From Gracilaria caudata (taxonomy: Eukaryota > Rhodophyta > Florideophyceae > Gracilariales > Gracilariaceae): 10,592 nt of DNA. The notes beneath the pieces were generated by a model, which ran no database searches, was not told the DNA's origin, and saw only the letters and a program-made list of their open reading frames with translations. Shown here in pieces: positions 6,909-10,592 of the stretch. The stretch is from positions 1 to 10,592 of the forward strand of contig JASCIV010000898.1 in NCBI GenBank assembly GCA_030374735.1, in the 5' to 3' direction. Positions within the stretch are counted from its first letter, which is position 1. Each line of letters opens with the position of its first letter. Position numbers and translations under genes: made by a program.

Positions 6909-8344
6909 TAGAGTGTCTTTTCTTTGTTACGGGGTTCAGATGTGACTCGTGCGTATTCTTCAAGTGGCTGTTGACTTGCGTCCGTAGCTTAACGTCAATA
7001 TGTACCAGGTATCGGCAGACCCAGACCAGTTCTATGAGAAAACTGGGGCAAGTTGCTAGGGTCCCCCTTCTTCCACCTTTGTTTCTGCTAAGCCGTCGCA
7101 GTTAAATAGATACAATCTTGCTCTTTTGCTGCAGACGACATTCCGTGCTCGGTCAACAGTGCTGAATTTTGTCATGGTCGTCAAAAAACTGAAAGCCCGG
7201 GTGCTGTCTTATCAAGACCTGAACTCCAGATTTGTGCGCAGAGCCTGCTCGAGAAAGCTCACTGTCATAGTAACGAACGGAATCGAGACGCACAAAACAG
7301 GAGATCAACTCTTTCAAATGCATGTTGTGGGGAACTCCAACGAGTATACTCTATTCCACACAAAAGTGCTAAGCAAAGCGATAGGTTTTTGACGAACTTG
7401 ATGCAGAGGCCTCAGCAAACTTCATAGTTCTGTTTGATATAGCAACAAATGCGCATGGAGTTTTCAGCTGCACCGGGAAATTTAAGAGACATTCTAACTA
7501 CGGATGTTCAGCTTCTTTTTAAAAGGTGCTGCATTCTTTAGAAGGGAAGTAAAAGAAGAAGGATTGTCGCTTACCGAAATTATACAGACGACACGAAAAG
7601 TCTGGCCTTTCTTAGGATAAAGAACTATCTCTAGATGTACTACGAACAGTAGACAATCTGAGGAACTCGAAGCATGTAATGGACGGGCTGAATTCAACTT
7701 GGAAGGTTTGGTGAGTGGTCCAGAGGTGTTAGACAGATTTCTCGAGGACATAGAGTGAGTGAGAAGAGTTGAAAGGTTTCCCTTGCTCATCAAAAACATT
7801 GATTGAGGCCCTTACGACAATTGCTCCGAGTCCTGCATTCGGGTCTTAATTCAGATCTTGATTATAAAGACATGAAACGCGGTGCTTTTGCTACTTCCGG
7901 GAAAGACGTCACGAATCGCAAGGAAGGTTATGAGGGATAGCTCAGGTGAGTTTGCCGTGTTGCTGCTTTTCAACCAGTCGTATCTGAGGGCCGAGGTGAG
8001 AGAAGAGGCACATCATTCAAAAGGCCGATTCTGCTTTAGACACATCTGCTGATTAAAAAAACAAGTATTATTTTATGGTGATGCTGGATTCTGATCTACG
8101 GACAACTTGGCACGTGTTCAACGAAGCAATGAATGCATTCAGAAATCACAACCTCCGAGCGATAGATACTGTACAACGGTACACTTTCCAGCTGGGAAAC
8201 ACGACGCCGGCTCTACATCTGTCACGTTTCTATGCCCTTGAACGAGATAAAGGAACCTTTGCTTCTTTGTAGACACCTACTGCAACGAAAGACAAGCAAT
8301 TACAATCGCAGATATTAAGATTTGCAAATCCTTATCGCAGCATA
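6909..8344. other. Long divergent intergenic region between LCMT1 and GrpE
   Basis: 1.4 kb that must hold both promoters. No gene can be assigned. Between about 7135 and 7758 several forward frames stay open in relay: to 7392 in one frame, 7385-7519 in a second, and 7504-7620 then 7621-7758 in a third frame broken by one TAA. A good acceptor-like GCTCTTTTGCTGCAG ends at 7134. On the minus strand an ATG frame of 101 codons (7494-7799) is Ser-rich and resembles nothing. The segment 8075-8272 holds a 65-codon ATG frame of no recognisable family. These may be chance, an unrecognised multi-exon gene, or a decayed gene. Confidence 0.4.
7946..8039 (+). other. Possible 5'-leader intron of the GrpE gene
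   Basis: The donor CTCAG|GTGAGT matches the consensus very well, and ATTCTGCTTTAG|A 94 bases on is a usable acceptor. The pair lies about 300 bases upstream of the GrpE ATG, on the same strand, and no protein frame is improved by splicing it. If used, it would be a 5' UTR intron similar in size to the RPS15 intron. This is inference from splice signals only. Confidence 0.2.
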
Positions 8345-9013
8345 ATGTTACGCTGTGTTCAACGAGCACGACAACTCTACAGAACGACTTACTCCCGGCC
8401 GTCAACATGCATAGCAACCAATCGTTTATTCTCTACTCAGGATAAGCAAGTGAACGACGAAGATCCAGCAGGTCAACAAGTGCCGAAGCAATCCGAAAAT
8501 GGAGAAAGCAGTGCTGCAGATATGGAAAACCTTTTGAAGCGATTAGAGGAGAAAGAAGCACAGCTGATTGATCTTAACGACAGAACTCTACGGGTTCTTG
8601 CTGAAATGGAAAATGTTCGTATGATTGCGAGACGAGATGTCGAAAACGCCAAGAAGTATGCCGTCGTGCCGTTTGCACGAGCCTTACTGAGCGTTGCCGA
8701 TAATCTTGGTCTCGCTCTCAAGTCTGTTCCCGATTCAGCTCTTAGTGCTGAAGATAATCAATCCCATTTGAAAGGCTTGTATACAGGTCTCGGTGCCACG
8801 GAATCTGAACTTCTGAAGGTTTTCGCCCAACATGGCATCGAAAGATTTGGAGAGATCGGCGATAAGTTTGACCCGAACAAGTATCAGGCCATGTTTGAGG
8901 TACCGTCTCCTGAACATGAACCTGGAACTGTTATTGACATTACAAAGCTCGGCTACACAATAGGTGACAGAATACTTCGTCCTGCAGAGGTTGGAGTTTC
9001 TAGGGAAGCGTGA
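8345..9013 (+). CDS. Mitochondrial GrpE nucleotide exchange factor (Mge1-like)
   Basis: A 222-residue co-chaperone that releases ADP from mitochondrial Hsp70, needed for protein import and folding in the matrix. Residues 1-30 form a typical presequence: rich in Arg, Ser and Thr, without acidic residues, ending in RLFS, a plausible processing site with Arg at -3 or -2. Residues 31-58 are an acidic, Gln/Ser-rich linker. Residues 59-125 form the long dimeric coiled coil, with AEMENVRMIARRDVENAKKY (86-105) matching the GrpE core. The beta domain ends with the family signature FDPNKYQAMFEVPSPEHEPG and GYTIGDRILRPAEVGVSRE. The length fits eukaryotic mitochondrial GrpE. The ATG has A at -3. A plastid location is possible in an alga, but the presequence is short and strongly basic, as for mitochondria. 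No intron lies in the coding part. Confidence 0.93.
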   Translation: MLRCVQRARQLYRTTYSRPSTCIATNRLFSTQDKQVNDEDPAGQQVPKQSENGESSAADMENLLKRLEEKEAQLIDLNDRTLRVLAEMENVRMIARRDVENAKKYAVVPFARALLSVADNLGLALKSVPDSALSAEDNQSHLKGLYTGLGATESELLKVFAQHGIERFGEIGDKFDPNKYQAMFEVPSPEHEPGTVIDITKLGYTIGDRILRPAEVGVSREA

Positions 9014-9132
9014 CGATGTGCAGAAGGCGAAGAAGATATTGATATACGAACGAGTGTGCACTCACATTATTGTGCTCCGGATTATGTTGTGAATGATATT
9101 CGATACCATTTGTACAATTTCTCTTTACGTTC

Positions 9133-9147
9133 ACTAAACTTTTTAGT
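9133..9147. repeat. Short hairpin in the convergent spacer
   Basis: ACTAAA (9133-9138) is followed by CTT and then its exact complement TTTAGT (9142-9147). It lies 120 bases after the GrpE stop codon, where the 3' UTRs of GrpE and of the leftward gene meet. It may be chance or part of a 3'-end signal. Confidence 0.3.
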
Positions 9148-9182
9148 CTACTGAGTTCAAACCTGACGACATATCAATGTGA

Positions 9183-9229
9183 GGTGCCCCGTGCGGATCG
9201 CAGTTTCTTTGTATAGCAAGGGGGCAACC
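9183..9229. repeat. Stem-loop between two convergent 3' ends
   Basis: GGTGCCCC (9183-9190) can pair with GGGGCAACC (9221-9229) with one bulged A, enclosing a 30-base loop. A competing stem, TGCGG (9192-9196) with CCGCA (9228-9232), overlaps the second arm. The stem sits about 55 bases downstream (leftward) of the last gene's stop codon, hence probably in its 3' UTR. Confidence 0.3.
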
Positions 9230-9282
9230 GCATTAGTTCGAAAAGCCAGAGTTCGCTAACAACTACCACAAAAAGCCTCGAT

Positions 9283-10592
9283 CTACACTTCCACTCCTTG
9301 TGTGACCCACGAGGATGGATCATTGTCATTAAACCTCACCGATGGTTGCTGCGAATGTTGCTCTTCAAATTCCTTCCGAGCCTGCTCCAGTATTGACTCC
9401 CCCGACTCTGTTGAGTATGCCTTCACACCTGTGCTCAGACGATTAGCCACAGTCTTCACGTACGGTTCCCGCCGTTTTCTAAGTTCATCGAAGTAAGGAT
9501 TGTTCTCAAATCTTTCGCGGCTTGTCCCGTCAGAAGTACTTGAGTACTGTCGCTGCCATTTCGAGCCTACTGTTGGAAGATGCCCCAGCTTTGCTATCTC
9601 AGACGGTTTCAGAATCGCCGTGTCATCAACCACAACTGCTGCCTTTGCATCCTCTGTCGAAAGTCCCGACGAGGATTGCTCAACGGGTGACTGATTATTG
9701 CTGGGCAAAGATGAATTTTCCTTGTCAAACACTTCGGGCTCCAGACGCCCTGGACTTTCTTCGAAGATCCCCTTTTGATCCTTCTGATCAGACCACCACC
9801 ACGGCCAAGGTCCATCGTTCGACAAATCCGACCGCAACTCCATCGTCCCATGACCTTGACCTTGACGTGCACTTTCACGAACACTAGACTCATTGTGTTG
9901 ATAGTCATCCAGAACCGAGTCGTCGTGGATATCCCCGTTCCTAACCCTCCGCAGCACGTGATTGTGGCGTATGTCTCCCGAGGCCCCGGACAAAGATTCT
10001 GATGGTGCAAGCATCGGACTCTGTTGGTAGGAGACATTGCCAGAATCCGAATCAGTGACCAATTGTCCTTGCATGTCTGTCTCGTACGGAGAGGGAGCAG
10101 CAGTTGGGGTGGAACTCATTGAGAGCATCCTTTCCGAGCCTTCAAGTTCACTCTCTGCGGGTGGGTTTGGGACATCACCGGCATCTCTTTCCAAGTAGGC
10201 TTCTTGCAGAAAATTGTACTGCTCCTTCATTTCCTTCGTTACCGTTTCATATCCCGTACCTTGCAAAATCAAACCATGCTCGCGCCCTTGGTTCCCACTC
10301 GACGCCGATTCGATATTCGGCCGCGCTACCGAGCGGTTGTCATGAAAAGAATTCTCTTCACCAGTTTCTTGACCTGAAGAAATTCTTTGGGAACCCCTAC
10401 GTCCACCAAACATGGAGATACGTTGTTCAAACTCGCTAGTTCCGGGCAAGGTCTCTTCCATCATGCTTGTTGGCACTTCCCCATGTGAAACTACTTCAGT
10501 TGGATTTTGTGTAGCTGCCTCATCATACTCCGTTGGTTGTTCGGATTCGCGCAAGCCAGTGCCAGAGAAAGTAGTATCTCTGGTCCCAGAAC
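9283..10592 (-). CDS. Unrecognised disordered protein, 5' end outside window
   Basis: The frame is open from the window edge, so at least 435 C-terminal residues are present and no ATG occurs in the first 42 codons; the start is probably beyond 10592. I do not recognise a family. Most of the protein is rich in Ser, Glu, Gln, Gly and Asp and looks disordered. Three stretches look more constrained (numbered from the TTG codon at 10554): residues 100-122, GYETVTKEMKEQYNFLQEAY, likely helical; a tryptophan cluster GPWPWWWSDQ (248-257); and a C-terminal part from LKPSEIAKLGHLPTVGSKW (315-333) through FENNPYFDELRKRREPYVK (349-367) to a charged helix ILEQARKEFEEQ (388-399). There is no membrane segment. 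The codon pattern and long open frame support a real gene; the function is unknown. Confidence 0.7.
   Translation of the reverse strand, partial: SGTRDTTFSGTGLRESEQPTEYDEAATQNPTEVVSHGEVPTSMMEETLPGTSEFEQRISMFGGRRGSQRISSGQETGEENSFHDNRSVARPNIESASSGNQGREHGLILQGTGYETVTKEMKEQYNFLQEAYLERDAGDVPNPPAESELEGSERMLSMSSTPTAAPSPYETDMQGQLVTDSDSGNVSYQQSPMLAPSESLSGASGDIRHNHVLRRVRNGDIHDDSVLDDYQHNESSVRESARQGQGHGTMELRSDLSNDGPWPWWWSDQKDQKGIFEESPGRLEPEVFDKENSSLPSNNQSPVEQSSSGLSTEDAKAAVVVDDTAILKPSEIAKLGHLPTVGSKWQRQYSSTSDGTSRERFENNPYFDELRKRREPYVKTVANRLSTGVKAYSTESGESILEQARKEFEEQHSQQPSVRFNDNDPSSWVTQGVEV

Noticed and set aside
7494..7799. 101-codon ATG frame on the minus strand between LCMT1 and GrpE
   Set aside because: Ser/Leu-rich with no recognisable motif; the opposite strand is equally open here, so I cannot prefer it.
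8075..8272. 65-codon ATG frame just upstream of GrpE
   Set aside because: Short, no recognisable domain, and placed in the likely GrpE promoter or leader; could at most be an upstream frame.
9148..9175. GAGTTCAAACCTG resembling a tRNA B box
   Set aside because: No A box, acceptor stem or anticodon arm can be folded around it.

Overview
The window is nuclear DNA from a eukaryote. It carries a cytosolic ribosomal protein gene with a spliceosomal intron, a GrpE with a mitochondrial-type presequence, a PP2A methyltransferase (LCMT1) and an HDAC6-type ubiquitin zinc finger. The genes are monocistronic and on both strands, with no ribosome-binding sites or operons. Intron density is low: one convincing intron in about 10.6 kb, with a 939-codon gene uninterrupted. 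The uS19 protein has plant/algal-type wording around KPMALIKKL and HLRNMIVVPEMIGS. Together these suggest an alga with a compact genome, possibly a red alga; that is an inference, not a proof.

Layout. 1-296: upstream region of the first gene. 297-845 (+): RPS15/uS19 in two exons (intron 537-653). 846-1480: non-coding, with two hairpins at 964-1047. 1481-2035 (+): a small stand-alone ZnF-UBP protein. 2093-4912 (-): a 939-residue GH63 glycosidase of the bacterial type, converging on the ZnF-UBP gene across 57 bp. 4913-5822: non-coding, with a dense cluster of palindromes at 5266-5321. 5823-6908 (-): an LCMT1-type methyltransferase. 6909-8344: a long divergent intergenic region with splice-like signals and fragmentary open frames but no gene I can defend. 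8345-9013 (+): mitochondrial GrpE/Mge1. 9014-9282: a short convergent spacer with stem-loops. 9283-10592 (-): a disordered, unrecognised protein whose 5' end lies beyond the window.

The genes do not form one pathway. They are housekeeping functions (translation, ubiquitin recognition, PP2A carboxyl methylation, mitochondrial Hsp70 nucleotide exchange) plus one carbohydrate-active enzyme of bacterial character. I found no mobile element, CRISPR array, tRNA or rRNA. The points most worth a second look are the cytosolic bacterial-like GH63, the loss of an otherwise conserved SAM-site lysine in LCMT1, the isolated ZnF-UBP with a complete ubiquitin-tail pocket, and the palindrome cluster. I see no clear evidence of a wholly new system.
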